A stretch of DNA of 64,000 bases, from NCBI GenBank assembly GCA_002422545.1, contig DIWF01000005.1:33869-97868 (forward strand), given 5' to 3'. A program made the position numbers and the translations under genes. The DNA comes from Firmicutes bacterium UBA6113. GTDB lineage: Bacteria > Bacillota > Clostridia > Tissierellales > Sedimentibacteraceae. The notes beneath the pieces are model-generated. The model worked only from the letters and a program-made list of their open reading frames with translations. It did not search any database and had not been told where the DNA came from. Positions 43,073 to 52,095 of the stretch are shown piece by piece (positions within the stretch are counted from its first letter, which is position 1; every line of letters starts with the position of its first letter).

Positions 43073-44776
43073 CTAGATTATGGATTTTAGCATTTCTTCT
43101 TCCGTAAGGTCGAACACTGCATTTGTTGGGCTGAGACTTTCTTCATACAGGTATTCAGGTAGTTTGTCGTGAGCCGGACTTACCCCTGCCTTCATGTTGA
43201 ATTCTCTTTCAATTTTTAATGTATTGATTCCCAAGTCCCAAATTGTATTTTTGTCATAGCTGCTCCCTGCTCGGAAATTCACTATGTCTGCCAAAATGCT
43301 TGGATCAGCAAACAGTGGACCTCTTGCAAACATGCATAATCCTATGCAGTCAAGTGTTCCTATTTGTATTTGAAGAGTTTTGGATAATTCTCCTTGATTT
43401 TCTTTTCCCAGCGGATCAACTGTTCCCCTTGAGCCAAAGCAGTTGCCTGCAGTATGGTCTCCGCCCATTGTGGACATAGAATATGTCACTCCGTTTCCTT
43501 TCAACGCCCTTGGATCGTATCCTGCAAATCCTTGTCCCTTGCCTGTCGGAATTCTTGAGCTTCCAAGAACCTGCCCTGTTATAAGCGCACCGTTTCCGAT
43601 AATTCTTCCAAGTGCAGTATTTTTTCTTATTTCACCAATCAGTGCCATGCAGTCTTCTTCACAGCCAAATTTTCCGTATCCTTCATCCAGTGCCACTCCA
43701 AGTGCGCAGCCCGTATCGATTGCGTCAAGACCCAGGTCGTTTATTTCATAGTTCATTCTGGCTACGGAATCCAAATTGTCCATTCCCAGATTTGAACCCA
43801 GAAGAGCAATATTTTCATACTGCATTGTGGACACAATTTTTTTGCCGCTCTCATCGGGATAAATTGTGCTGCATCTAATGGCACACACCTCCATGCATGA
43901 AAGAGCAAGCTTTCCTTCTCCTCCTCGTTTTAAGATGAGTTCATTCATTTTTTCCCCGCAAAGATTATCAACATGTTCTGTTGAACCGTACCTGAAACTA
44001 TTTGTAGGGAAAGCTCCCATGGCATTGACAGCCTTTACGATTCCTGTTGTTCCGTAATTGTGGTATGTTCCTGTTGTCTTGGGGTCATTGGCAAGTTTTG
44101 AATTGAAGTCTTTTGCCAGCTCCATGAACTTTTCCTTGTCACTGTAAGAGATTAAATTGCAGCCTTCATCATCAACAACAATGGCTTTCAGACCTTTTGA
44201 ACCCATTAACGCTCCCAAGCCGCCTCTTGCTGCAAATTTCAATTCGCCGTGGGGATCGCTTGCTGCAATGCAGGCTCCCCTGAGACCTCTTTCACCTGCA
44301 GGTCCAACGCACAAAATGCCGACTCTTTTGCCGTACATTTCATAGATCATTTTTATCGTTTTATAATTTCCAAGATATTTAAGCTCATTTTTTTCTTCGA
44401 GTCTATATTCATCCTTGTTTATAAAAAGGACATAGCAGTGTTCATCTGGAGATTTCCCTTCAATTATTAAGGCCTGCACTCCGCATTTGGAAAGTTTTCC
44501 TCCTGCAACGCCTCCGCAGTTTGCTTCCTTTATGCCGTTTGTGAGAGGACTTTTTCCTCCAACGGATATTCTGCTGGCGCTTGAAGCTATTGTTCCGGAC
44601 AGAAGCCCTGTTGCTATGACAAGTTTATTTTTTTTACCAAGAGGTTCACAGTCTGGTTCTACCTCGTCACATATTATTCTTGAACTCAGAGACCTTCCTC
44701 CTAGAAATTCATAATCTGAATTTGTCTCTACGGAAATGTCCTTGCTGGACATGTTGATTCTTATAATATTAGCCAT
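43073..44776 (-). CDS. aldehyde ferredoxin oxidoreductase family protein
   Basis: 567 residues. The N-terminal domain (IIRINMSSKDISVETNSDY, FLGGRSLSSRIICDEV, GGKSPLTNGIKEANCGG) and HAARGGLGALMGSKGLKAI-like AARGGLGALMGSKGLKAIVV are AOR family marks. Candidate Fe-S ligands are the three cysteines of SCMEVCAIRC, spaced C-x3-C-x3-C where the usual motif is C-x2-C-x3-C, and a later Cys in DCIGLCMF. AORs interconvert aldehydes and acids with ferredoxin and a tungstopterin. The operon has a ferredoxin, a MoaD-like protein and a CoA-transferase, suggesting acid/aldehyde/acyl-CoA chemistry on an imported carboxylate. The substrate is unknown. Confidence 0.92.
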   Translation of the reverse strand: MANIIRINMSSKDISVETNSDYEFLGGRSLSSRIICDEVEPDCEPLGKKNKLVIATGLLSGTIASSASRISVGGKSPLTNGIKEANCGGVAGGKLSKCGVQALIIEGKSPDEHCYVLFINKDEYRLEEKNELKYLGNYKTIKMIYEMYGKRVGILCVGPAGERGLRGACIAASDPHGELKFAARGGLGALMGSKGLKAIVVDDEGCNLISYSDKEKFMELAKDFNSKLANDPKTTGTYHNYGTTGIVKAVNAMGAFPTNSFRYGSTEHVDNLCGEKMNELILKRGGEGKLALSCMEVCAIRCSTIYPDESGKKIVSTMQYENIALLGSNLGMDNLDSVARMNYEINDLGLDAIDTGCALGVALDEGYGKFGCEEDCMALIGEIRKNTALGRIIGNGALITGQVLGSSRIPTGKGQGFAGYDPRALKGNGVTYSMSTMGGDHTAGNCFGSRGTVDPLGKENQGELSKTLQIQIGTLDCIGLCMFARGPLFADPSILADIVNFRAGSSYDKNTIWDLGINTLKIEREFNMKAGVSPAHDKLPEYLYEESLSPTNAVFDLTEEEMLKSII

Positions 44777-44785
44777 GTCATCACC

Positions 44786-46276
44786 TCATATTTTTGCTTT
44801 TTTTTCTTCCGGCTCGCTTGATTTAGGTTTAAATGTGAAAAATTGAAGTACAAAAGATCCGATAATAAGAGCAAGAATAATCAAAGCCAATGGTCTTGTT
44901 GCAAAAGAAATTAAGAGTCCTCCGAATGATTTGGAACCAATCAATGCCTGCCTGAAATTTGTTTCAATCATTGGTCCCAGAATGATACCCAGGACTATAG
45001 GGGCCACCGGATATTTGCATCTTTCAAATATGTACCCAAGAAAACCGAAGAACAGCATTATGAGAACATCGTTCATGTTGTTGTTAAGAGCATAGGAACC
45101 TATTATGCAAAGAAGTGTAATAAGCGGAACCAATGCCCACTTTGGAAACTTAAGAACCTTGAGCATGAGATTTGCTCCGAACAGACCGGTAAAATATGCA
45201 AATATAATTCCTATGCCAAGGAAAATCAATATATAGTAAAAATATTTTTTTTCAGTAAACATGAATGTAGGTCCGGGCAGCAGACCGTGCATGTAAAATG
45301 CTCCTATTATAACTGCAGTTATGGAATCTCCTGGTATTCCCAGGGTGAGCATTGTTGTAAGGGCTCCTCCTATGGCTGCGTCATTGGCCGTTTCAGGAGC
45401 AGCAACTCCTTCATATGCACCCTCCCCAAACTTTTTGCTGGGGTTTTTAATTATACTTTTTGTTGCTCCATATGCAACGAGAGATCCTATATCGCCGCCG
45501 GTACCCGGCAAAAGTCCTATTATCCATCCAATGACAGCTGACCATGTCATTGTGGGAATCAATGTTTTTATCAATTTGAATTTTGGAAACAAGTCTTTTA
45601 TTTTATAATTTTCATCTACCTTGAATGTCTTACTTTTTTTAAGCTGTACGAGTACTTCCTTCATGCCGAACAACCCTATCATTGCTGCTATGTAATTGAT
45701 CCCGCCGCTCAATACCTTTGTTCCCATTGTGAAACGCATGAGCCCAGTGATAGGATCCATTCCTATCATGCCTACAAACACTCCCAAAAAAGCTGCAATG
45801 AGACCCTTGGTCATCTTGCCCTGGCTTAGCACTGCAACAAGGGTGATACCCCACATGGTAATGAGAAAATATTCCTGCGGACCGAATTTAAGAGCTATGG
45901 TTCCAAGCATTGGCCCTACAAATCCAAGAACAATCAAACCGAAAATTCCGCCGACCATGCTCACAAACAATGAAATTCCCAATGCATTGTTTGCTTCACC
46001 GTTCATTTTCATGGGATAACCGTCAAATACGGTTGATACAGCAGCTGCCGTGCCCGGAATATTTAGAGCTATGGCTGAAATAGACCCTCCCATAACACCT
46101 CCAGCAAATGCTCCGATTATAAATGCAAGGGCAGGTATCATTTCCCAACCAAAAGTAAGAGAAACTACTAGTACTATAGTCATTGTAACTGTAAGACCAG
46201 GCAGTGCTCCCATTACCAGGCCGATTACACAGCCAATAAAAATGTACAAAGTGTATATCAATTCATATTCAACCAT
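44786..46276 (-). CDS. tctA: tripartite tricarboxylate transporter large permease (TctA)
   Basis: 496 residues, about 12 membrane helices. The start FIGCVIGLVMGALPGLTVTM and the family block FGVDPITG-like MIGMDPITGLMRFTMG, with GLLPGTGGDIGSLVAYGATK, identify TctA. It forms the ion-driven import complex with TctB and the binding protein TctC. It is encoded with both, but a ferredoxin gene is inserted between tctB and tctC. Confidence 0.94.
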   Translation of the reverse strand: MVEYELIYTLYIFIGCVIGLVMGALPGLTVTMTIVLVVSLTFGWEMIPALAFIIGAFAGGVMGGSISAIALNIPGTAAAVSTVFDGYPMKMNGEANNALGISLFVSMVGGIFGLIVLGFVGPMLGTIALKFGPQEYFLITMWGITLVAVLSQGKMTKGLIAAFLGVFVGMIGMDPITGLMRFTMGTKVLSGGINYIAAMIGLFGMKEVLVQLKKSKTFKVDENYKIKDLFPKFKLIKTLIPTMTWSAVIGWIIGLLPGTGGDIGSLVAYGATKSIIKNPSKKFGEGAYEGVAAPETANDAAIGGALTTMLTLGIPGDSITAVIIGAFYMHGLLPGPTFMFTEKKYFYYILIFLGIGIIFAYFTGLFGANLMLKVLKFPKWALVPLITLLCIIGSYALNNNMNDVLIMLFFGFLGYIFERCKYPVAPIVLGIILGPMIETNFRQALIGSKSFGGLLISFATRPLALIILALIIGSFVLQFFTFKPKSSEPEEKKAKI

Positions 46277-46292
46277 AACTGCATACCCCCTC

Positions 46293-46775
46293 CTATGGAA
46301 GCATTACGTGAAAAATTTTATAAAATATGAAATATAAAAGAGGTACAGCAACAAAGGATACAATTGCAGCCCTTCCTGCTTTTTTTTCAATTTTTTGTTC
46401 TTCATAATTCATATAAGACATTGCTATTATCAAATAAACTCCCGTGCCTACCAGAAATCCTATTTTTTTGATAACCAGCGCGTAAGCTATGACTCCTAAA
46501 GTATAAATTACAACCTTTTTTAAATCGTACAGGAATTCATCCGAAGTTTCATCCTTGTTTTCTTCTTTAGACTTTTTCATTTCCACAAAAATTGTTGATA
46601 TCAGGCAAACAAGCATTACAATGCCTATAAGAAACGGAAAAATCAAAGGTGAAGTTGTGGAAAAAAGTTCTATGCCATCATTCTGCACCCATCCGTAAGT
46701 GCTGAACATAATAAATGCTACTATTAACCCTATGAATATAAAAATCAAATTTTCTACCCAGTTAATTTTAGTCAT
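46293..46775 (-). CDS. tctB: tripartite tricarboxylate transporter small permease (TctB)
   Basis: 160 residues with four membrane helices and a charged cytoplasmic loop (KKSKEENKDETSDE). Family resemblance lies in the first helix with FIGLIVAFIMFSTYGW and the SPLIFPFLIGIVMLVCLIST segment. It is the small membrane partner of TctA, 16 bases upstream of it. The gene order tctC-ferredoxin-tctB-tctA is unusual. Confidence 0.88.
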   Translation of the reverse strand: MTKINWVENLIFIFIGLIVAFIMFSTYGWVQNDGIELFSTTSPLIFPFLIGIVMLVCLISTIFVEMKKSKEENKDETSDEFLYDLKKVVIYTLGVIAYALVIKKIGFLVGTGVYLIIAMSYMNYEEQKIEKKAGRAAIVSFVAVPLLYFIFYKIFHVMLP

Positions 46776-46785
46776 TGTACCCCTC

Positions 46786-46965
46786 CTAGTCTTCTTCGAA
46801 TATTGCTTCTTGGGGACAAGTGTTCATGCATGTATAACATTCAATACATGTGTCTGTATCTATAAATGCCTTGTTTTCTTCCACATTTAAATTTGCCGCG
46901 CCGACAGCACATACCTGGGTGCATACTCCGTCCCCGTTGCATTTGATTTTGTCTACTTTTAGCAT
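46786..46965 (-). CDS. small two-cluster-type ferredoxin with Asp at one ligand position
   Basis: About 59 residues from the ATG at 46965 with AAGGAGGG upstream. The second cluster motif is regular (CIECYTCMNTCPQEAIF). In the first, KCNGDGVCTQVCAVG, the second Cys of the usual C-x2-C-x2-C-x3-C is Asp and the residue after the fourth is Ala, not Pro. Asp can ligate a 4Fe-4S cluster, as in the Pyrococcus ferredoxin. It is probably the electron partner of the AOR in this operon. Confidence 0.88.
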   Translation of the reverse strand: MLKVDKIKCNGDGVCTQVCAVGAANLNVEENKAFIDTDTCIECYTCMNTCPQEAIFEED

Positions 46966-47025
46966 AGTACCCTCCTTATTTAGTATCCGGCAGCTCTCCC
47001 ACATGAAGAGCTGCCGTTTAAAAAA

Positions 47026-48108
47026 TTATTTCAGTCTTTCTATTCCGAAGTCCTCAGGAGAACTCTTAGCTGCTCCCATGTCGTACAGCAGCCATGCTGC
47101 CTTTGAAGTCCAGTTAGTAAGATACTCTATAGCTTCTTCGTCACTGTAATCAATTTGAGTGAGATAAATTCTTGTGCAGTATTCATCCCAAGCCGGATCT
47201 TTCATTGCTTCATTCATTTTTTCTTCCAGATAGTCGATTATTTCCTGAGGAGTTCCCTTAGCTGCAAACAATCCGAAATATGGACCGTAAGGAATGTATT
47301 CGGACAATTCTTCATAAACTGTTCCTATTGGCACTATATCATCAAGACCAGGAATAGTATCATTTGTAAAGGATGCTAAAATCTTTAAATTTCCGCCCTT
47401 GTGAGCTTCAACCATTGACTGAACCATTTCTATGGTTGCATCAACCTGTCCGCCCATTACTGCAGTAACTGCCGGCCCACCGCCCTGGTGAGGAACAAAT
47501 GTAAACTTGCATCCAAGCTTTTGTTCAAGCAAAAGTCCGCTGATGTGAGGAACTGTTCCAGGACCTGCTGTACCTATGGTTAGTTCACCAGGATGATCAA
47601 TTGCATATTGAATAAATTCTTCAGCAGATTCAAAAGGTGAATCTGGAGGAACAGCCAGTACAGGAGTTGCTTCAGCAACAAGCTTGATAGGTATGAAGTC
47701 TCTTATAGGGCTCAAGTCCATTGTACCCATTGTCTGCCATACTGACATGATTTCAGATCCGAAAAACAACGTGTAACCGTTTGCCTCGGTGTTAAGAACG
47801 CCTGATGCTGCAGTAGCGCTGGCAGCCCCCGGTGTATTTGTTATTGCAATTCCCTGTCCAACTATTTCCTGCAAAATAGGAACTATGCCTCTAGCTATAA
47901 CGTCTGTTGGCCCTCCTGCTGAGAATCCCACAACTGCGTTAATGGGTCTTGTGGGATAATCAAGTTTTGGTGGTTCCGGTGCAGGTGCTGGAGCTGGAAC
48001 TGGTGCAGGTGTTGGTGCTTCTGCTGCCGGTTGTGTACATCCTGTCAAACCAAAAGATGCAATTAGAATCAAAGATAAAATTAAAGATAAAATTTTAAAC
48101 CTTTTCAT
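47026..48108 (-). CDS. tctC: tripartite tricarboxylate transporter substrate-binding protein (TctC), lipoprotein
   Basis: 360 residues. A signal peptide with lipobox GLTGC is followed by an Ala/Pro-rich spacer (APTPAPVPAPAPAPEPP) and a Bug-type binding domain: YPTRPINAVVGFSAGGPTDV, ITNTPGAASATAASGVLN and TIGTAGPGTVPHISGLLLE. It captures a carboxylate outside the cell for TctAB. The ligand is unknown. Confidence 0.92.
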   Translation of the reverse strand: MKRFKILSLILSLILIASFGLTGCTQPAAEAPTPAPVPAPAPAPEPPKLDYPTRPINAVVGFSAGGPTDVIARGIVPILQEIVGQGIAITNTPGAASATAASGVLNTEANGYTLFFGSEIMSVWQTMGTMDLSPIRDFIPIKLVAEATPVLAVPPDSPFESAEEFIQYAIDHPGELTIGTAGPGTVPHISGLLLEQKLGCKFTFVPHQGGGPAVTAVMGGQVDATIEMVQSMVEAHKGGNLKILASFTNDTIPGLDDIVPIGTVYEELSEYIPYGPYFGLFAAKGTPQEIIDYLEEKMNEAMKDPAWDEYCTRIYLTQIDYSDEEAIEYLTNWTSKAAWLLYDMGAAKSSPEDFGIERLK

Positions 48109-48173
48109 TACTCTCCTCCTGGAATTCCAAATTCTTATTACAATGAAACTGACAACTAGACAACACTTGATGC

Positions 48174-48947
48174 TTAAATATAAATTTTTTTAGGGTCAAT
48201 AACATTCCTTAACAAATAAATTTCTTTTTCATCAGGCAAATCTGTAATTTTTACGTCCATGTCAAACTTGATGTCAAAGCCTGTGTTTTCTTTTATTTGT
48301 TCCCTTGTTACTCCCGGATGTATGGATTCAACCTGCATTTCTCTTGCTTCATTGTTGAAGTTCATGACACAAAGGTTTGTTATAATTCTTATATCCTTGC
48401 ACTTTGGAAGACCTGTATCTTCTCTTGATGTTCCTCCCTTTAAGTACCCCACTGTGGTTATGAAATCAACCAGTTCAACAATTTTTCTGTTCTGATGCTT
48501 TGCAATTGCAAATACTTTCTTGGAATAAGAAGCTATATCTGCCGCTCCCCCGCTGCCGTTAATATGCCTGAAGCGGTCCTTTTCATAAATACCTGTAGAG
48601 TTTATATTTCCAAATTTGTCTATCTGCAAGCCTCCAAGGAAACCTACATCAACCAGCCCCCTATGAAGCACGCTTCCCAGAGACCCCACAAAACTTGTAA
48701 AATATTCACTTCTGTACCACAGTCTTGGATCTGCTATACCCACGCCTGTGTCAACACTTTCGGGATTTACTACTCCTATTTCATAAATAATATTCAAATT
48801 AGGTGCATGAGAATTTTTTGCAAGCAGTGTTGCAACCTGAGGAAGGCCAAGCCCCACAACTATGTTCTGTCCATCCTCCAGCATTCTTGATGCTGTAACT
48901 GCCATCAGTTCATTGGTTGTAAAATCAGTGCTGTTCATCTGCATCAC
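48174..48947 (-). CDS. CoA-transferase beta subunit, glutaconate CoA-transferase-like
   Basis: 257 residues of CoA-transferase family I. VGLGLPQVATLLAKNSHAPN, IYEIGVVNPESVDTGVGIAD and DVGFLGGLQIDKFGNINSTG match the beta subunits of glutaconate-type transferases, where the catalytic Glu sits in an IYEIG/SENG-like motif. It overlaps the alpha gene by 23 bases. Together they would activate the imported acid by moving CoA from acetyl-CoA or another thioester. The exact acid is unknown. Confidence 0.9.
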   Translation of the reverse strand: MMQMNSTDFTTNELMAVTASRMLEDGQNIVVGLGLPQVATLLAKNSHAPNLNIIYEIGVVNPESVDTGVGIADPRLWYRSEYFTSFVGSLGSVLHRGLVDVGFLGGLQIDKFGNINSTGIYEKDRFRHINGSGGAADIASYSKKVFAIAKHQNRKIVELVDFITTVGYLKGGTSREDTGLPKCKDIRIITNLCVMNFNNEAREMQVESIHPGVTREQIKENTGFDIKFDMDVKITDLPDEKEIYLLRNVIDPKKIYI

Positions 48948-49860
48948 CCCAATTCTTACTGTATCCGTAAACAGGATCAGCTTTAATTTTTGACAGCATC
49001 TTCACTCCGCCGCATTTTTCCAGAAATTCATCGTGATCCTTTGTTCCAAGCACGTAATATTTAAGGAACTCATCAAATTCTTCCTGTTTTTTGTTGCATT
49101 TTGCATACTTTGTCAACATGTCACCATCATAATCGTACATTTTATAAACAGCTGTGGGATATGCACCATAAGGAACTTCTATTATTCCATGAACGTAAAT
49201 GTTTGGTATAGTAACCTTTTCCGGATGACTCTTCACAAACTCGTTTGATACTATCTGGTCAACTGTAACATAAAGTTTCTTTGCTGCCTTTCCCATTTCC
49301 AGATCCCACACAGGACCATCAATCATCACGTTTCCCTTTTCATCAGCATATGGAGCATGAATAACTGCATAGTCTGGCTGCAGGGATTTAAGAAGAACAA
49401 GCTTTTCTCCATCGTCAAAAGGAGATGAAGATATCATTAATGAATCATCATTTTTTTTCTGCAAATTTTCAATCATGGCAGTTCCTAAAAGGATTTTAGT
49501 AGGAATAAACGGTATCCCCAGGGAACCGGCCAAAAATCTGTAAGCAATGCTAAGTCCGCTGAACTCCCTTGCATCAATTGTTCCTTTTTCATATGCGTCA
49601 TTTATTCTTTCAACCCTTCCGAAACGGTCAAGAGATCCACCTCCATAGGACAATCTTTTGACAGCACCTGAACCTACCAGCATGTCAGTTCCCATACACA
49701 CAACGTCCTGGTATACAATCAGATCCTTTTTCCCCTGTCTTATAAGTTCATTGAAAAATGCAATTGGACTTCTTGTAATGGCAAATCCTCCAAAAGCTAT
49801 TTCTGCTCCGTCAGGAATTTCCCTTACGGCATCTGTTAAATTCATAATTTTGCTTTTCAT
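48925..49860 (-). CDS. CoA-transferase alpha subunit, glutaconate CoA-transferase-like
   Basis: 311 residues. IPDGAEIAFGGFAITRSPIA, the nucleotide-type turn VGSGAVKRLSYGGGSLDRFG, and DYAVIHAPYADEKGNVMIDG are family I alpha-subunit motifs. Its length and layout are like GctA rather than the shorter acetoacetate type. It starts 4 bases before the end of the upstream small gene and is coupled to the beta subunit. The position between import genes and a nitroreductase points to a dedicated catabolic route. Confidence 0.9.
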   Translation of the reverse strand: MKSKIMNLTDAVREIPDGAEIAFGGFAITRSPIAFFNELIRQGKKDLIVYQDVVCMGTDMLVGSGAVKRLSYGGGSLDRFGRVERINDAYEKGTIDAREFSGLSIAYRFLAGSLGIPFIPTKILLGTAMIENLQKKNDDSLMISSSPFDDGEKLVLLKSLQPDYAVIHAPYADEKGNVMIDGPVWDLEMGKAAKKLYVTVDQIVSNEFVKSHPEKVTIPNIYVHGIIEVPYGAYPTAVYKMYDYDGDMLTKYAKCNKKQEEFDEFLKYYVLGTKDHDEFLEKCGGVKMLSKIKADPVYGYSKNWGDADEQH

Positions 49861-49864
49861 GGCT

Positions 49865-50305
49865 CTACCCTTCCACTACATCTGAGTTGGCCATTTTCGC
49901 ACATCCTATGCCGCAGAATTCATTGTCTATGTCAATGGGCAGAAGTTCCGGAGAAAGTCCGTTATCCTGTTCTATGGCATGCATGAACATGTTTGCTATA
50001 GGGCAGCTTAAGGGCTGCATTCCCTTTTCATGGAAACTGTCTCTGATGTTTTGAAGGCAGCAGTTTTTAACCTTTATTTTAAACTGAAGTTCATCTTCTT
50101 CCGTTTGAATGTCTTCACAGAAATTATTGTCCTTGAGCCATGTTTTCAAGGCTTCCCTGTCAGTTGCCTTATCCTGAAGCTGGGATTTTATGTAGGGAAC
50201 TCCTGTAAGCGTAAGTCTGTATCTTGCTCCCTTTCCTCTTTCATCATAAAATGCCTTTTGAACTTCAAACAACATCTGGTCTTTGAAATTACTTATATCA
50301 CTCAT
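49865..50305 (-). CDS. uncharacterised Cys-rich protein
   Basis: About 146 residues from the ATG at 50305 (AAGGAG upstream; 50323 is an alternative). I do not recognise the family. Visible features are a basic N-terminal helical half (ERGKGARYRLTLTGVPYIKS), an acidic stretch, and six cysteines in three groups: FCEDI, NCCLQNIR plus LSCPIANMF, and EFCGIGCAKM near the end. The spacing could hold a metal or Fe-S centre. It lies between nitroreductase and CoA-transferase genes and is translated with them, so it is probably part of the pathway. Confidence 0.75.
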   Translation of the reverse strand: MSDISNFKDQMLFEVQKAFYDERGKGARYRLTLTGVPYIKSQLQDKATDREALKTWLKDNNFCEDIQTEEDELQFKIKVKNCCLQNIRDSFHEKGMQPLSCPIANMFMHAIEQDNGLSPELLPIDIDNEFCGIGCAKMANSDVVEG

Positions 50306-50315
50306 ACTGTTCTCC

Positions 50316-50972
50316 TTATTCATAGTACGAATCTCCGAATTTCTCGTTGAAAACCAGTTGGTTTAGAGGAATTCTCGGTCTCGGATTAGCATTCTTAGCA
50401 GGTGTTCCCATTGCGATGATGGCATAAATTTTAAATTCATCCGGAACATGGAAATGATCTTTCATTCTCATTTCATCCCTTATGTCAATGCACGGTGCCA
50501 CCAGCCAGCATGCTCCAAGTCCCAGGCTTGTAATTGTCAAAAGCATATTTTCTATAGCTGCGGAAGTATCAAATGGAGCGTCCCATACTTCTTTCTTTCC
50601 CAAAACCAATATATTTATATCAGCTTCACTAACAAATGCAGAAACATTGCCGGACGTGAGTTTCTTGAATGCATTTTTCCTTTTTTCTTCGTCCTGCAAC
50701 CCTTCAAATCTTGCCTGCATCTGCTTGCTTAAAAATTCCCCCGTAAATCTTCTTCCGCTTCCGTTCTTGCCCACATATGACAAAAAGTCTTTGTTTGCTT
50801 GATCTTTTACTACTATAAATCTCCAAGGCTGCGCATTTTCACCGGAAGGAGCCTGTCTTGCGCTTTCTAAGATAAGCCTTAAGTCATCCTCCGATATTTT
50901 ATCATCGGTAAACTTTCTGATGCTTCTTCGGTCCAACACAACTTGAAAGAATACATCCTTTTCTTCTCCCAT
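50316..50972 (-). CDS. nitroreductase-family flavoprotein
   Basis: 218 residues. The start VVLDRRSIRKFTDDKISEDD and ARQAPSGENAQPWRFIVVKD are the FMN-binding motifs of the family, and NMLLTITSLGLGACWLVAPC follows in the usual place. These NAD(P)H-dependent flavoproteins reduce nitro groups, quinones or enones. In an anaerobic acid pathway an enoate-type reduction is possible. It is the second gene of the sigma-54 operon. Confidence 0.92.
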   Translation of the reverse strand: MGEEKDVFFQVVLDRRSIRKFTDDKISEDDLRLILESARQAPSGENAQPWRFIVVKDQANKDFLSYVGKNGSGRRFTGEFLSKQMQARFEGLQDEEKRKNAFKKLTSGNVSAFVSEADINILVLGKKEVWDAPFDTSAAIENMLLTITSLGLGACWLVAPCIDIRDEMRMKDHFHVPDEFKIYAIIAMGTPAKNANPRPRIPLNQLVFNEKFGDSYYE

Positions 50973-51001
50973 ATTGCCCTCCTATAATTTTTCATATTTA
51001 T

Positions 51002-51958
51002 TTATACAGGATGATGAATAGCATAAATGCTCTTTCCGCCATTCAAAGGTCCCTTTATAACTGCTTCAACAAGCTCTTTGTCTCTTTCACTTGTTTTATC
51101 AATTTCAGGCAGAACTCCAACCGGGTAAATTCTTCTGATTTCATTGTGCAGTGTAATAATGTATTCAAGCAGAACTTCCAGACCTTCTTCCGCCTTGGAT
51201 GCATCAGCCAGTGTTGGTCTTCCTATGACACCCTGCGGGTATAGTCTTACTTCCAGGCCTCCTGCACCGATTTGTGCGTGCCCAGGAATAGGATACTGAT
51301 ACACGTCTCCGCCCTTGTCAATGTGTCCTGGAGGAAATACTCCATGAGGAACTGAATCTTCCATGTGTTCCATCTCATTCATTTCCGGGAATAATGCCAG
51401 CGAATAAGATGCTTCAACTTCATCAGCATGACTGAACTGAGTTTCAAAAGGTCCTCCATGAGCCTTGTCTTTAAGGTAATTTGGAATTACAGTTGGCCAG
51501 TTTACAAACATTATTACGGCAGGAACCTGATAAATTTTCCCAAACTGCTGAATAGCTGTAGGTATTACATATTCCTGACCGTGGCCGTTCAGTAGAATCA
51601 TTTTTCTGAAACCGGCATTCCAAAATCCTGCGAATATTGCTCTTAGATAATTTGTAAACGTTTCTTCAGGTATTATTATTGTTCCGGGCATTCCCATGTG
51701 AGGCCATGGATGAGAACCAAACCATATAGGCTGTGAAACAGTGCATCCTACTTCTTTTGCCACGGTTTCAGCCATTCTTGTTACCAGGAATGTATCCTCG
51801 CCGTAGCATTGACCCTGGCCGTGATTTTCGGTGCTGCCTATGGGTATGATGATAATATCGTTTTCCTTAAGCCTTTCCTTGACCTGATAGCCGGTCATAT
51901 TCTGGAAATAAACTTGATCAGGTTTATCCATTGAACCTTTTGATATGTTATATTTCAT
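51002..51958 (-). CDS. creatininase-family amidohydrolase-like protein
   Basis: 318 residues of the creatininase superfamily. Metal-binding type residues appear in IPIGSTENHGQGQCYGEDTF (E-N-H, D) and in the later NGHGQEYV, with a histidine/aspartate-rich SHADEVEASYSLALFP. Family members cleave cyclic amides or C-C bonds (creatinine, 3-dehydro-scyllo-inosose, formamide derivatives). It is first in the operon, 22 bases after the predicted sigma-54 transcription start. It probably opens or trims the imported substrate; identity unknown. Confidence 0.88.
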   Translation of the reverse strand: MKYNISKGSMDKPDQVYFQNMTGYQVKERLKENDIIIIPIGSTENHGQGQCYGEDTFLVTRMAETVAKEVGCTVSQPIWFGSHPWPHMGMPGTIIIPEETFTNYLRAIFAGFWNAGFRKMILLNGHGQEYVIPTAIQQFGKIYQVPAVIMFVNWPTVIPNYLKDKAHGGPFETQFSHADEVEASYSLALFPEMNEMEHMEDSVPHGVFPPGHIDKGGDVYQYPIPGHAQIGAGGLEVRLYPQGVIGRPTLADASKAEEGLEVLLEYIITLHNEIRRIYPVGVLPEIDKTSERDKELVEAVIKGPLNGGKSIYAIHHPV

Positions 51959-51991
51959 AATATCCTCCTTGATTAACTTTAACTGATATAA

Positions 51992-52007
51992 TGCAAGTTA
52001 AATGCCA
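51992..52007 (-). promoter_or_regulatory. sigma-54 promoter of the creatininase/CoA-transferase/TctABC/AOR operon
   Basis: The minus strand reads TGGCATTTAACTTGCA, matching the RpoN consensus with correct spacing. The predicted start is near 51980. Confidence 0.82.
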
Positions 52008-52095
52008 TATAATACAACTTTAAAAAAATTAATATTCCATTGCATTTTAGGCGTTAATTTAAAACATCTTAACTTATGAAATAATTGTTATTTCA

